Shown in pieces: positions 17,138 through 25,393 of a DNA stretch of 44,804 bases. Below the pieces are notes generated by a model, which was given only the letters and a program-made list of their open reading frames with translations, was not told the origin of the DNA and made no database searches. Position 1 is the first letter of the stretch, and each line of letters begins with the position of its first letter. The translations under genes and the position numbers were made by a program. Where the stretch lies: positions 1-44,804 of the forward strand of contig JAHJIN010000589.1 in the NCBI GenBank assembly GCA_018823415.1, given 5' to 3'. Source of the DNA: Chloroflexota bacterium. Its GTDB lineage: Bacteria; Chloroflexota; JAHJIN01.

Positions 17138-18360
17138 CGAAACGAAACTGGCATCCCATCGTCTGGGTAAACGCGCTGCTTCTACTACTTGCACTGTTCA
17201 TGGGCGCGATCCACATGCTCCCCGACCGCCCGGCTCCCGTGACCTGGACTCCCACGCTGCAAACCGATGGACCGATATCGCTCAGCGGACTGACTGTTGT
17301 TCTGACGGAACAGGGCAGCGATTCATACGAGTTGTGGCTGATCTCGGATCTGACCGGGGAACCAACCCGTCACCAGATCGCCCTTGACGGTGATTTCTCC
17401 CAGGTCAGGCTCTCGCCGGACGGCCGCTACCTCGCCTACGCTCAGGACAACGATGCAGTCTGGAAACTGCGCGCAATCAACCTGGGAACTGGCCAGGTCG
17501 CCACACTCTTTGAAACATCCCGAGACCTGATGCACATCGCAGACTGGAGCCGGGATGGTGAGCAGATTCTGCTGATCCAGCGAGATGGCTACCGTGACCC
17601 CGGCGAGCTCGACATGTGCAGCGTCCGCACCGGCCAGGTCGAGGTGCTGGTGCCCATGTCGAGAGACCTCCTGTTCAATGCCTGCTTCTCCCCCGACGGA
17701 CGGCAGATCGCCTTCTTTAGCACTAGGATAGAGCCAAACCCCATTTCCTGGCTCTTCCCCAGCGCCGACGAGCCTCCCGAATTCGCCCTGAACGTTCTGA
17801 GCATTCGCAGCCGAACGAGGCGGTCCATCGCTTCCGGGATACCGGACCTGCTGGACAGACATTGCAGCCTGGACGAACTTCACCCGCCACCGCTGGCCTG
17901 GTCTCCCACCGGCGACCGGATCATTTTCCAGGCCTGCTACAAGCCCAGCGATCCCGGCAGCGTGTACATGGTACACCTCGATGGCTCCCATCTGCGCGAG
18001 TTGGTCCAGGTTGGCAACGCCCGGATGCTTCTGAGATGGGGCCAGGGTGAGACCTTGGCCTACTCAAAGAGCAACTGCATAGGCCGGCCGTCACTATTGA
18101 CCTTTGATATTCAGACCGGCGAGGAAAGAGATGTGTTCGACAAACTGCCAAGTCCCTACGAATGCACCTGGGTCGAAACCTGGTCACCCGATGGCCGGCA
18201 CATCGCATTCGTAGGCTATGATTACTCTGGTAGTCAGACCGAGATGATATTCGCACGTGATGGCATCTGCGTGCTGGATGTTCGAGTGATGACCGTTCAT
18301 GAGCTTCCTTTGGAAGACTCGCTTTCATTGAGCAGATCCATGATCTGGCTCCCGGATTGA
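17134..18360 (+). CDS. Membrane-anchored TolB-like beta-propeller (PD40) protein
   Basis: The 408-residue protein starts with a signal-anchor-like helix (residues about 8-27, VWVNALLLLLALFMGAIHML). It continues with repeated WD40-like/PD40 blades, seen as LSPDGRYLAYAQD, WSRDGEQILLIQ, FSPDGRQIAFFS, WSPTGDRIIFQ and WSPDGRHIAFVG. The propeller probably lies outside the membrane. Propellers of this class usually bind proteins or ligands and have no catalysis of their own. The ATG overlaps the TGA of the ABC-F gene (17134-17137), so the two are coupled, although no functional link is known. Specific role unknown. Confidence 0.82.
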   Translation: MTKRNWHPIVWVNALLLLLALFMGAIHMLPDRPAPVTWTPTLQTDGPISLSGLTVVLTEQGSDSYELWLISDLTGEPTRHQIALDGDFSQVRLSPDGRYLAYAQDNDAVWKLRAINLGTGQVATLFETSRDLMHIADWSRDGEQILLIQRDGYRDPGELDMCSVRTGQVEVLVPMSRDLLFNACFSPDGRQIAFFSTRIEPNPISWLFPSADEPPEFALNVLSIRSRTRRSIASGIPDLLDRHCSLDELHPPPLAWSPTGDRIIFQACYKPSDPGSVYMVHLDGSHLRELVQVGNARMLLRWGQGETLAYSKSNCIGRPSLLTFDIQTGEERDVFDKLPSPYECTWVETWSPDGRHIAFVGYDYSGSQTEMIFARDGICVLDVRVMTVHELPLEDSLSLSRSMIWLPD

Positions 18361-18443
18361 CCCATTTATCTTCACACAGACAATCACAGATGTTGCCCTA
18401 TCTGTGGGAATCTGCGTTTATCTATGGCAAAAGGAGAGTGTCT

Positions 18444-18899
18444 GTGGAAAAGCAACCCAACTCGCGCATGTGTTTCGTCTGCGGGATCGAGAACCCCATT
18501 GGCCTGCACCTCTTTTTCTACACCGACGAGGAGGGCCGGTGCATCGCCCGGTTCCAGCCCCGGGAAGAGCACCAGGGCTACCCGGGCTGTCTGCACGGCG
18601 GCCTCATCAGCACCCTGCTGGACGAGGTGATGGGCCGGGTGCTGGCTCATCGGGAGGTGTGGGCCATGACCGGCCGGCTGGAAATCAAGTTCCGCAAGCC
18701 GGTGCCATTGGGCGAGGAATTGACCATCGTGGCCGAGGTGACGCGAGACCGGGGACGAGCATACGAGGCCCGGGGCGAGATTCGCCTGCCGGACGGGACC
18801 GTGCTGGCCGAGGGCAACGGCCTGTACCTGCGCGTTCCAGACGAGTTTGTGGAACAGGCCAGATCGGCGTTGGACTTTTGGGAGGTAGTGCCGGACTAG
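18444..18899 (+). CDS. Hotdog-fold thioesterase (4HBT/PaaI-like)
   Basis: The 151-residue protein has the single hotdog domain of PaaI/YbaW-type acyl-CoA thioesterases. The family motif GCLHGGLISTLLDEVMG lies at about residues 46-62, followed by the beta strands TGRLEIKFRKPVPLG and EARGEIRLPDGTVLAEG. An N-terminal CFVCG..NP..GLH motif is common in this subgroup. I chose the GTG at 18444 because AGGAG (18432-18436) is seven bases upstream; the GTG at 18438 is too close to the SD. The thioester substrate is unknown. The gene is convergent with the glutaredoxin-like gene, 74 bp away. Confidence 0.85.
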   Translation: MEKQPNSRMCFVCGIENPIGLHLFFYTDEEGRCIARFQPREEHQGYPGCLHGGLISTLLDEVMGRVLAHREVWAMTGRLEIKFRKPVPLGEELTIVAEVTRDRGRAYEARGEIRLPDGTVLAEGNGLYLRVPDEFVEQARSALDFWEVVPD

Positions 18900-18973
18900 G
18901 GCCGGCCGGTTGGGAGCATAGTCAGGCCCGGGCACGGCCTACTGACCGAGCCCGGCGGAGTGCGCGGACGGTC

Positions 18974-19225
18974 CTAAAGGCCCAGTTTCTCGGCCAGTTC
19001 GGCGTTGGAGGGCTCGATCAGGACCGAGCCGTCGGCAAAGACGATGGTGGGGATGACGCGCAAGCCGTCGTTGACCGTTTTGACGTACTCGATGGCCTCG
19101 GGGTTGTCCTCAATGCTGACCCATTGATACGGGACCTGGTACGCATCGAGGAATTGCTTGGCGCGGATACAGTCACCGCACCACATGGCGCCATAGATGA
19201 CAATGTTTTCAGGATTCTCGGTCAT
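18974..19225 (-). CDS. Glutaredoxin/mycoredoxin-like protein (CGDC)
   Basis: The 83-residue protein is a single small thioredoxin-fold domain. It has the redox pair WCGDC near residue 15, the cis-Pro segment VIPTIVF near residue 58, and the common ending PSNAELAEKLGL. This form (CGDC with V-P-T) is found in actinobacterial and Chloroflexota glutaredoxin-like proteins that reduce mixed disulfides, often with mycothiol or unknown thiols. GAAAGGAG precedes the ATG. It follows the PGI/PMI gene by 18 bp in the same direction, so the two are probably co-transcribed. Confidence 0.88.
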   Translation of the reverse strand: MTENPENIVIYGAMWCGDCIRAKQFLDAYQVPYQWVSIEDNPEAIEYVKTVNDGLRVIPTIVFADGSVLIEPSNAELAEKLGL

Positions 19226-19243
19226 GTTGCTTGCTCCTTTCAG

Positions 19244-20293
19244 TTATACCTTGGCCTGGGCCAACCGCTCCTTGAGATAGACGATGGCCTCCACGGGCGT
19301 GGGGTCTGCGCCATACAGCAGGGCCAGGTAATAGCTGGCGAAATCGCCATAGTGGATGGCCCAGAGCATCTGGGCCAGAGGGCTTTCTCCCTGCACCTGG
19401 AGGATCTGGTGGGTGACCTGTCGCCGAGCCAGCAGTTCGGCCGTGGCCCGGACCCGGACCTGGATGCGGGGATGATAGAGCGTGGAATTCAACAGCACCA
19501 CAGCCACGTTGTCGCGCAGGGTGGCCGGGTGCTCATAGCCCACCACGGCGTTGTGGTCCAGTTCGGGCAGTTCCTCGTAAGCGGCCCAGGTCTTGCTGTT
19601 CTCCGCCACCTGACCGCGCCAGCGCCGGGCCACTGGCCCCAGGTGCTCAGCCCCATAGACCACGACGAAATGGTCCCGCCAGAAGGCCGCCAGTTGCCGG
19701 GCCGGGTTTTCGGTCAGTGGGACCGTAATGTCGACGGTTGGTTGAAGGTGCTCCAGCACGCGCTGAGCCTCGGTCATGTCATGCTGCTTGTCTGCCAGCA
19801 GGCCCAGCTTTTGGAACAGGCCTACCAAATAGATGAACGAGTAGCCCAACGTGGCCCGGGGCTGGGCCTGATACGAGAAGGTCAGCCGGGGTAACCCCAG
19901 TTCCAGCGCGCGCGCGAGCAGCGTGCCCCCGGTGGTCAGCACGACGAGTCGCGCGCCCCGGTCCACGGCCTGTTCAAAGGCGGTCAACGTCTCTTCGGTG
20001 TTGCCAGAATAGCTAGAGGCGATGACGACGGTGCGCGGCCCCACCCAGGCCGGCAGCGTGTAATCGCGGCACACGACGCAGGGTGCCGGCGACTCGGGCC
20101 GGGCCAGGGCGCTCGCCAGATCGCCCCCAATGGCCGAGCCACCCATCCCCAGCACCACCACCCCATCTGGATGATCATAACCCTCGGGCAGCACCACACC
20201 TTGCACGGCGTCCCAGGCCTGGGCGCATTGCTGGGGCAATTCGCGGATGCGGTCTAGCATGTGCTCCGGGTCTTGTTGGTCTAGGTCCAGCAT
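19244..20293 (-). CDS. Bifunctional phosphoglucose/phosphomannose isomerase
   Basis: The 349-residue protein belongs to the PGI/PMI branch of the SIS-domain family. It interconverts glucose-6-phosphate, fructose-6-phosphate and mannose-6-phosphate in the cytoplasm. The two SIS domains are visible, with the signature VLGMGGSAIGGDLAS near residue 46 and the phosphate-binding segment IASSYSGNTEETL near residue 90. The C-terminal part contains the conserved HNAVVGYEHP region, including a catalytic His candidate. The length matches this short family rather than the classical 550-residue PGI. Its promoter lies at 20335-20363. Confidence 0.88.
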   Translation of the reverse strand: MLDLDQQDPEHMLDRIRELPQQCAQAWDAVQGVVLPEGYDHPDGVVVLGMGGSAIGGDLASALARPESPAPCVVCRDYTLPAWVGPRTVVIASSYSGNTEETLTAFEQAVDRGARLVVLTTGGTLLARALELGLPRLTFSYQAQPRATLGYSFIYLVGLFQKLGLLADKQHDMTEAQRVLEHLQPTVDITVPLTENPARQLAAFWRDHFVVVYGAEHLGPVARRWRGQVAENSKTWAAYEELPELDHNAVVGYEHPATLRDNVAVVLLNSTLYHPRIQVRVRATAELLARRQVTHQILQVQGESPLAQMLWAIHYGDFASYYLALLYGADPTPVEAIVYLKERLAQAKV

Positions 20294-20334
20294 GTCTCAC
20301 TCCTGGTCGGTCTTCAGGTCGACGGGTTGGGTGT

Positions 20335-20363
20335 ATTATAACCCAGCAAGCGCGCTGGATCAA
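20335..20363 (-). promoter_or_regulatory. Promoter of the PGI/PMI-glutaredoxin operon
   Basis: On the minus strand TTGATC (20358-20363) and TATAAT (20335-20340) are 17 bp apart, about 40 bp before the PGI/PMI start. The -35 box overlaps the stop codon of the upstream radical SAM gene. Confidence 0.65.
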
Positions 20364-21388
20364 GTCACACCAGCTTCCTGGCGATAGAAACAGTAGGGGT
20401 TGTCGTAGGGCGAGCCGGTGACCGCATACGCCAGGTCGGAGCAGCCGCCCCGGCAGGTTGGCCCGTGGGGGCAATCGGCGCAAAAGCCGCGCAGGAGCGC
20501 CGGGGTGAAACGGCGATTCAGGGCAAAGGCGCCCGGGTCGTGCCACAGTTCTCCGATAGGCTGCTGGCGCACGTTGCCCTCCACAAACTCGTCCGGCAGC
20601 GAGAGGCAGCCCTTGACGCCGCCGTGGCTCTGAATGCCCAGCGTGTCCAGCCCGGCGGTGCAGCCGGTCCAGGCGCAGCCCGGCGGCAGCAGGTTGCCCA
20701 GCCGCGCCGAGTGGTAGCCCAGGTCGTGGGCGCCGGCCACTGGCAGCAGCGGCCAGTCGTACTTGTCTCGGGCCAGGCGCAGCCACGTCCCGGCCCAGTA
20801 GAACTCGAACGGGGTGAGTTGGTCGGCCCGGTCCATGCGGGCGCCGTGGCAAGAGGCCACCTGCACCTGCCAGTGAATGCCCCGGGCCAGCAGGAGGCGG
20901 GCCAGGGCCGGCAGATCATAGACATTGCGCCGGGTCAGCGTGGTGATGACCGAGACCGGCAGACCGGCCTCTTGCAGGGCGTCTATCGCTCGCCAGGCCC
21001 GGTCGAATGCGCCGAACACACCCCGTTGGGCGTCGTGAACCTCGGCCCGGGCGCCGTCCAGGCTGATGCCCACAGTGCGCGGGTCTAGTTCCCGAATCTG
21101 GGCGATGCGCGCCTCATCGATGAGCCAACCGTTGGAAAAGACGACCAACCCCACGCCCCCGGCCCGCAGCCGCCCGGCGATGGCGAACCAGTCGGGGCGC
21201 AGGAACAACTCGCCACCCATGAGGGTCACTTCTGCGCACGGCAGGGCTGACAGGTCGTCGGCCAGGCACAGGGCCTCGGCCGGGGTCAGTTCGTCCGGGC
21301 GGGCGCGGCCGGCCGTGGCCCCGCAGTGCAGGCAGCGCAGATTGCAGGCCAGAGTGATCTCCCACACGCAGCAGCGGACGGCGTTCAT
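20360..21388 (-). CDS. Radical SAM/SPASM-domain protein
   Basis: The 342-residue protein binds the radical-SAM [4Fe-4S] cluster through C15, C19 and C22 (CNLRCLHC). It has the GGELFLR segment for SAM binding near residue 59. A C-terminal SPASM-type region carries many cysteines (GCAWTGC, GCLSLP, FCADCPHGPTCRGGCSD and a final YCFY) that can bind one or two auxiliary clusters. Such proteins modify peptides or mature enzymes. No precursor peptide is recognisable next to it. The ATG at 21388 fits the usual distance to the CxxxCxxC motif. It lies 46 bp downstream of the channel gene and may share its transcript. Confidence 0.88.
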   Translation of the reverse strand: MNAVRCCVWEITLACNLRCLHCGATAGRARPDELTPAEALCLADDLSALPCAEVTLMGGELFLRPDWFAIAGRLRAGGVGLVVFSNGWLIDEARIAQIRELDPRTVGISLDGARAEVHDAQRGVFGAFDRAWRAIDALQEAGLPVSVITTLTRRNVYDLPALARLLLARGIHWQVQVASCHGARMDRADQLTPFEFYWAGTWLRLARDKYDWPLLPVAGAHDLGYHSARLGNLLPPGCAWTGCTAGLDTLGIQSHGGVKGCLSLPDEFVEGNVRQQPIGELWHDPGAFALNRRFTPALLRGFCADCPHGPTCRGGCSDLAYAVTGSPYDNPYCFYRQEAGVT

Positions 21389-21434
21389 CCGGCAACCTCG
21401 GTATTGCTGCCGTTGCCTGTTGCAGCTGTGATCC

Positions 21435-23318
21435 TCACCTCTCTGCCAGCACGATGATGCAATCTCCCTCTGCAAAGGTGATGGGGACTGATTTGTCCGG
21501 GTTCACCACCACGCCGTACCCCTTCTTGGCGTCGTTGGCCTGGGCCACGACCCGGTATCCCAGCGCCACCTCGCCTCGCTGCCGAGCTGCCTCCAACACC
21601 GTGTAAAAGTTCACCGGCTGGCCGGGTGTCACATAGTCCCCCGCCGGCTTCAGGTATATTTCCGAGCCGTCCGGGTCAAATAGATCGGCAAACACCGGAC
21701 CCAGCGCCTTGTGTTCCGAAACCTGCGACAGGATGAGGCTGATCAACCGGGCGCTCACCACAAAGTCGTCGGCGCGGGTGACCTGGGCCAGTTCCTGGTT
21801 GCGGACATCCAGCATCTCGCTGACGATGGAGAACCGGTGCCCCAGGCGCTCGTCGATGTCACGCAGGTGCAGCAGGGTGATCAACGTGTGCGCGTCGGCC
21901 TTCTGGGGTTCTAGCGTGTCCGAATATGCCAGGAGGATCACGTGGTCGATGGTCTCAAACGGCAGGCGATTCAGCACTTGCCGGTCTGTGATGTCGCCTT
22001 GTAGGAACTCGATGGTCTGGTTCCTGAGCTGTGGGTAGCAGGCCGCGATTTCGGCTTCATCGAGGCCCTCGGTGACCACGGTGATCGACGAGCCGGGGGC
22101 CAGATAACTGCCCAGTTCGCCGATGATGAGGGAGGCCCGCCAGTTCCAGCCCAGGATGAGCACTCGTTCCGGGGCTGGCTCAGCGGGCTGTGCCACCTGT
22201 ATCGCAGCCTGGTCGATGCCCAGGTTCGTCTTGCCCGAGAGCACGACCGTGTCGTCGTCTTCCGAGATGGCAATGATCTGGTCCCCGGCCTGGATGCGCG
22301 TGTCCATGGGCGGGTTGAGCCGGGGGCCACTCTCCTGGGACAGCAAGCCGATCACGGCCGAATCTTCATACGCCAGCAATGCATCGCCAAAGGCCTTGCC
22401 CACCAGGGCCGGTTCAGCCTGGAAATAGATCTCGTCCCCGGCAAAATCCATCAACTCGGTGTACACCACCGATAGGCCAGACTGACGACAGGTCTGGGCC
22501 GTGATCCGCGCCATCAACTCGCTCGTGAACACCAGCTCCACCTCGTCGTGTCCCACCATCCGGGCCACGTCCATGTTCCGGGGACTGTGCAGCACGGTCA
22601 CGATGTGGTATGGGTCTGGGCGGCGATTCGGGTTGTTGACGATGGCCAGCAGCGTCTTGATCACGCTCGCATCGGGATCGTCGTCTTCGGGGGGGAGGAT
22701 GATGATGGACTTGGCGGTGTGGGGGCTGACAATGTCCAGGTCGCTCATGTTCATTGGGTCTCCTCGCCGGCAGACGATGCGAGTGCGACCGGTATCGCCT
22801 ACCTGGTCCCGAATGGCATCCTCCATCTCGACCTTGTCCTCGTTGCTCAGGATGACGATACATGGCTTGCGCTGGTTCTGGTTGGCGATCACCAGCTCGG
22901 AAATGATGTGAAATACCTGCCTGGACCAGCCCAGGATGACCGTATGACCAGACTCGATCACTTTGGATCGCCCTTTGCGCAGATCGGTTAGCTTTTCCTC
23001 GATGCCGGTCGTCAGCACGCCGATCAAGGTGCTCATGACAAAGATGCCGGTGATGGTGACGACCAGCGTCGCCAAACGGAAGGACCAGGGAGTCTCGCTC
23101 CGGGGGTCGAAATCGCCCAGGGCGTGCATCATGTACTCCCACATCTGGTCGACCAGGCTGGGCTGGGCGGCGATCCCCAGGGACCAGACAAGCAGGGATA
23201 TGATAATGATCACGGCCAGTGAGATCAGCGCCAGCCAGGCGATGAGGGCCACCGGCCCCCGGGACATGGTATTGTCAAAGGTGTAGCGGAGCCGGTCGGT
23301 TAGTGAAGCCTTTTTCAT
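21435..23318 (-). CDS. CASTOR/POLLUX-type ion channel with RCK-like domains
   Basis: The 627-residue protein has two membrane helices (about residues 20-46 and 82-110) flanking a possible pore loop. A long cytoplasmic part with two Rossmann-like RCK domains follows (GHTVILGWSRQVFHIISELV near residue 122 and VLILGWNWRASLIIGELG near residue 365). The region with STLIGVLTTGIEEKLTDLRKGRS is characteristic of the CASTOR/POLLUX (DMI1) family, whose plant members are nuclear-envelope cation channels. Bacterial members are thought to conduct K+ or Ca2+, which is not proven. The ATG at 23318 has GGAGGT upstream. The promoter is at 23385-23414. Confidence 0.88.
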   Translation of the reverse strand: MKKASLTDRLRYTFDNTMSRGPVALIAWLALISLAVIIIISLLVWSLGIAAQPSLVDQMWEYMMHALGDFDPRSETPWSFRLATLVVTITGIFVMSTLIGVLTTGIEEKLTDLRKGRSKVIESGHTVILGWSRQVFHIISELVIANQNQRKPCIVILSNEDKVEMEDAIRDQVGDTGRTRIVCRRGDPMNMSDLDIVSPHTAKSIIILPPEDDDPDASVIKTLLAIVNNPNRRPDPYHIVTVLHSPRNMDVARMVGHDEVELVFTSELMARITAQTCRQSGLSVVYTELMDFAGDEIYFQAEPALVGKAFGDALLAYEDSAVIGLLSQESGPRLNPPMDTRIQAGDQIIAISEDDDTVVLSGKTNLGIDQAAIQVAQPAEPAPERVLILGWNWRASLIIGELGSYLAPGSSITVVTEGLDEAEIAACYPQLRNQTIEFLQGDITDRQVLNRLPFETIDHVILLAYSDTLEPQKADAHTLITLLHLRDIDERLGHRFSIVSEMLDVRNQELAQVTRADDFVVSARLISLILSQVSEHKALGPVFADLFDPDGSEIYLKPAGDYVTPGQPVNFYTVLEAARQRGEVALGYRVVAQANDAKKGYGVVVNPDKSVPITFAEGDCIIVLAER

Positions 23319-23384
23319 GGGCAAGACCTCCGTCTCTTGGATACCGGCCTTGTTTCTAGAGCTTGTGAAAGGCCGGGCACAAGC

Positions 23385-23414
23385 AGTATAGCACGATGCC
23401 GAGATGATTGTCAA
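23385..23414 (-). promoter_or_regulatory. Promoter of the ion-channel gene
   Basis: On the minus strand TTGACA (23409-23414) and TATACT (23385-23390) are 18 bp apart, about 65 bp before the channel start. The -35 overlaps the stop codon of the methyltransferase gene upstream. Confidence 0.7.
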
Positions 23415-24685
23415 ACGCGGGGCTGTGGTCCAACGGCTGCCGCGCGCCCGGTCACGGCATCCAACTCGGTGCGAAGGGCGTCGGCAGCGTCCGGCAGCAG
23501 CTCCAGCAGCGCGGCATAGTGCTCCAGGGCCTCCAGGGGGCGGGCCGCGGCCAGCCGGGCCAGTTCCCAGACCGGCAGGGGGTTGTCGGCGTCGTAGGCG
23601 ATGGCGGTTTCCAGGTGCCGGCGCGCCGTCGGCAGATCGCCCCGCGCCAGTGCCCGGCGGCCCCTGGCTGCCTCGCGGTGCGACAGGTGCGCCATAGTAT
23701 CGGCGCAGAAAAAGTCGATTTCCCGGTCGGTGGGAGTGAGCGCGAGGGCGTCGAATCTGAAACGGACCGGGTGCAGTGCCGTTTCATCCGGGTGGAGCCG
23801 GGCTGTCAGGTACAGGCCGGCCCGCTCGTGAAGCCGGCGCAGGCGCACCGCCTGGACGCCGGGCGGGGCCGGGTTGGCGCGCAGCCAGGCCGCCAGCCGG
23901 GCCGGGAATGCCTCGTCCGCCAGGGCGCTAACCAATTCCAGGTACGGCCGGGTCTTGGCGGGAGACACGAACCCGTGCGCCACGAGCGCCTGAAATGCGA
24001 CCCGGGCTACGCACGGGTCGTGGCGGGCGGTGGCCCCCAGCACGACGGGCAGCAGGCCGGCGTCCCCGGCGGTCACGGCGCGCAGCACCCGGTCGCAGAC
24101 GGTCTCCAGGTGGGCCAGGTGCGGCGGGGCCGTGAGCGGGTCGATGATGCCGGCAGCGGCCCAGCCCACGTGCAGCCGGGCGCGCAGGTCAGCGAGGGGG
24201 TCGTGGGGCTGGGTGGCGGTGAGGCGGAGGCCTTCACCCAATCCCTCCCCCGCTTGCGTGGGAGGGAGTCTGGTGACAGCCACCTGGGTCAGGCCGGCCT
24301 GTTCGGTCAGGGCGCGCAGGTCGGTTTCGTCAAAAAGGGTGCGGTGCTGGTAGCCGGGCCACGGTAGGCCCAAGAGCCAGTGGAGGGCCGGGGCCGGCGC
24401 GTCCGACTCGGCGGCGGCGCGGCAGGCGGCCGGCCGATCCGGCGTCTCGATGAGCAACGTGCCGCCGGGGGCCAGCACGCGCCCCCACTCGGCCAGGGCA
24501 TAGACGGTTCCAGCATATCCCAGGTGCTCCACGAGTTGCCGGGCCTCCACGCGGGTCACGCTGCCGTCGGCCAGGGGGAGCCGCAGCGCGTCGGCCTGCA
24601 CGTCGGCGGCGGTCCGGTCATGGCGGTCGATATTGACCGCGCCGGGGCGATAATCTAGCCCGCAGCCCAGGTGAAGGGTGGTCAT
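23411..24685 (-). CDS. SAM-dependent methyltransferase with helical/TPR-like C-terminus
   Basis: The 424-residue protein begins with a class I methyltransferase fold: LHLGCGLDYRPGAVNID (SAM loop), DALRLPLADGSV, and VLAPGGTLLIETPD. Residues about 150-320 are helical and unfamiliar. Residues about 335-420 look TPR-like (alternating Ala-rich helices with LARGDLPTARRHLETAI). Within residues 140-150 a short LPPTQAGEGLGEGL stretch is encoded by an inserted palindromic repeat (24242-24267). It is the last gene of the coupled operon from 28567 and overlaps the preceding zinc-ribbon gene by four bases. The acceptor substrate is unknown. Confidence 0.8.
   Translation of the reverse strand: MTTLHLGCGLDYRPGAVNIDRHDRTAADVQADALRLPLADGSVTRVEARQLVEHLGYAGTVYALAEWGRVLAPGGTLLIETPDRPAACRAAAESDAPAPALHWLLGLPWPGYQHRTLFDETDLRALTEQAGLTQVAVTRLPPTQAGEGLGEGLRLTATQPHDPLADLRARLHVGWAAAGIIDPLTAPPHLAHLETVCDRVLRAVTAGDAGLLPVVLGATARHDPCVARVAFQALVAHGFVSPAKTRPYLELVSALADEAFPARLAAWLRANPAPPGVQAVRLRRLHERAGLYLTARLHPDETALHPVRFRFDALALTPTDREIDFFCADTMAHLSHREAARGRRALARGDLPTARRHLETAIAYDADNPLPVWELARLAAARPLEALEHYAALLELLPDAADALRTELDAVTGRAAAVGPQPRV
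24242..24267. repeat. Short GC-rich palindrome inside the methyltransferase gene
   Basis: TCCCTCCC (24242-24249) pairs with GGGAGGGA (24260-24267) around a short GC-rich centre. Palindromes of this kind are dispersed in many high-GC genomes, often between genes and sometimes in frame. Here it encodes the low-complexity PTQAGEGLGE segment. Confidence 0.55.
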
Positions 24686-25038
24686 GCTCGACCAAAGACG
24701 GCGTACTTGGTGCCGGCGCCGTAAAAGCTGTATCCCCGTTGAATCTTGGCCAGCAGGGCGTGCACATCGGCCGGGGCCAACTCGCCACTACGCAGTAGGT
24801 CAGTAGCGGTCAGGTAGGCACTGGCATCCGGCCCGCAGGGCTGGTTCAGGGTCTTGTCACATTGGGCACAGATGATGGCTTCCTTGGGGTTGACGTGCCC
24901 ACAGTCCAGGCAGATGAGCGTTTCAACGGGCAACCAGTAGTCCAGTATCCACTGTCCTGTCGGGATCATCGGAATCTCGGTATCGAGGATGCGCTGCAGA
25001 TCGGCGGCAACGCCGGGAGACAGCGGCTCATCGGTCAC
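24682..25038 (-). CDS. Small zinc-ribbon protein, second tandem copy
   Basis: The 118-residue protein of unknown function has an N-terminal helical part, two zinc-binding pairs (CLDC-GHVNP and CAQC, about residues 43-60), the constant stretch CGPDASAYLTATDLL, and a C-terminal GYSFYGAGTKYAVFG. By eye it is about 60 % identical to the neighbouring product ending at 25028, so the pair arose by tandem duplication. I chose the GTG at 25038 because GGAGG is five bases upstream and the sequence then starts like its paralogue (VTDEPLSP against MTDPQLSP). An ATG at 25059 is an alternative. It overlaps both neighbouring genes and is translationally coupled. Confidence 0.72.
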   Translation of the reverse strand: MTDEPLSPGVAADLQRILDTEIPMIPTGQWILDYWLPVETLICLDCGHVNPKEAIICAQCDKTLNQPCGPDASAYLTATDLLRSGELAPADVHALLAKIQRGYSFYGAGTKYAVFGRA

Positions 25039-25393
25039 GGTGGCCTCCAAATACGGCATAACGGGTGCCGGCTGTGTAAAAACTGTATCCCTGAGCGATT
25101 TTGCCCAGCAGATCGCGGACCTGCGCCGGGCTCAGTTCGCCGGCGCGCAGCAAGTCGGTGGCGGTCAAATAGGCACTGCCGTCTGGCCCACAGGGTAGGC
25201 TCAACGGCTCGCCACATTGGGCACATTCGACCACATCATTGGGGTTGACGTGACCGCATTCCAGGCAGATAAGAGCATCTACCTTCAGGCTGTACTGTGA
25301 CATCCAGCGTGCCCTGGGCGTGGCGGGGATGTCGGTATCGAGGATGCGTGCCAGCTCTGCGGCGACGCGGGGCGAGAGTTGTGGATCGGTCAT
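25028..25393 (-). CDS. Small zinc-ribbon protein, first copy (internal start in the glycosyltransferase frame)
   Basis: An ATG at 25393 has a near-perfect SD (AAGGAGG, five bases upstream), so a separate 121-residue protein can be made from the 3' end of the longer gene 25028-26629. It contains the CLECGHVNP and CAQC pairs and the same conserved segments as the copy at 24682 (AYLTATDLLRAGEL, GYSFYTAGTRYAVFG). No stop codon separates it from the membrane protein upstream, so it exists either as a free protein, as a C-terminal domain, or both. Function unknown; zinc binding is expected from the cysteines. Confidence 0.6.
   Translation of the reverse strand: MTDPQLSPRVAAELARILDTDIPATPRARWMSQYSLKVDALICLECGHVNPNDVVECAQCGEPLSLPCGPDGSAYLTATDLLRAGELSPAQVRDLLGKIAQGYSFYTAGTRYAVFGGHRDR

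Noticed and set aside
18900..18973. Terminator between the thioesterase and glutaredoxin-like genes
   Set aside because: Only a bulged GTCA/GGCC stem can be drawn and no T-run follows, so I do not list it.
18404..19894. A 496-codon plus-strand frame spanning the thioesterase and genes on the minus strand
   Set aside because: It crosses two convergent real genes and reads as low-complexity protein without domains.
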